Positions 63,796 through 64,000 of a stretch of DNA of 64,000 bases are shown here, piece by piece; position 1 is the first letter of the stretch; the number at the start of each line of letters is the position of its first letter. A program made the translations under genes and the position numbers. Under the pieces are notes generated by a model, which did not search any database, had not been told where the DNA came from, and saw only the letters and a list, made by a program, of their open reading frames with translations. This DNA is from Nansenia antarctica (Eukaryota > Chordata > Actinopteri > Argentiniformes > Microstomatidae), in assembly GCA_963989245.1 (NCBI GenBank), contig OZ022344.1:71269809-71333808 (forward strand), given 5' to 3'.

Positions 63796-64000
63796 TCAAT
63801 GCTTATCTTCTAGACGTCCTTGTATTATCAGGAGAAACGGGCTGAACTTATACGAAGTCACTGTGACAGTCATCTTGCCTTATACATGGGGTGACATAAC
63901 ACACTATTGCTTCCTGTCCTGTCTGTCTTTCAACCGTTGTGTCTTTCAACCATGATATTCTCAATCAAATTCAGTCCTCATGATCCCCGCCTTACCTATG
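63796..64000. other. Flank, no gene seen
   Basis: Unique-looking sequence to the end of the window with no recognised feature. Confidence 0.5.

Overview
The window looks like an intergenic and intronic stretch of a teleost fish genome. Host exons have vertebrate-type GT/AG splice sites, and there is a C2H2 zinc-finger gene of the fish repeat-array type. The mobile elements (an endogenous retrovirus, Ty3/gypsy elements, many hAT elements, Tc1/mariner, LINE 3' ends) are the mix seen in teleosts. The species cannot be fixed from sequence alone. No RNA genes, CRISPR arrays or prokaryotic features were seen.

Layout. 1-1.8 kb: minisatellite and a LINE tail. 1.8-10.9 kb (+): endogenous retrovirus with long gag, pol and env frames and a 3' LTR. 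Gag and pol share a frame across one UAG, a second stop (TAA) interrupts pol inside integrase, and no 5' LTR is visible. 10.9-13.6 kb: small repeats. 13.6-19.0 kb: a terminal-inverted-repeat transposon carrying a complete gypsy element (205-bp LTRs, 5-bp target duplication). 19.0-35.6 kb (-): a host C2H2 zinc-finger gene of three phase-compatible exons. Its introns hold a Gmr1-like LTR element whose gag resembles the SCAN domain, a CsRn1-like gypsy element nested in that, two minisatellites and two hAT elements. 35.9-39.2 kb (+): a spliced hAT transposase gene in a complete element, broken by a nested hAT MITE. 39.2-47.3 kb: MITEs, hAT and LINE fragments and local duplications. 47.3-58.3 kb (-): eight phase-compatible exons. 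The first five encode a MYB three-repeat DNA-binding domain and the last two a hAT-derived transposase that has lost catalytic residues. Its introns hold a foldback MITE and a deleted Tc1 element carrying another hAT. 55.9-58.1 kb: L1-like LINE fragments. 59.8-60.3 kb: LINE 3' end. 61.3-63.8 kb (+): another hAT element with a frameshifted transposase.

Main result: the 47.3-58.3 kb locus reads as a candidate host-transposase fusion gene (MYB R1R2R3 plus hAT, about 881 residues). Every junction keeps the reading frame. It would be a MYB-family protein whose C-terminal half is a captured transposase. Also notable: a SCAN-like gag lying in sense orientation inside a zinc-finger gene intron, the juxtaposition from which SCAN-zinc-finger genes are thought to arise; and a zinc-finger array whose stop codon lies at a transposon junction.
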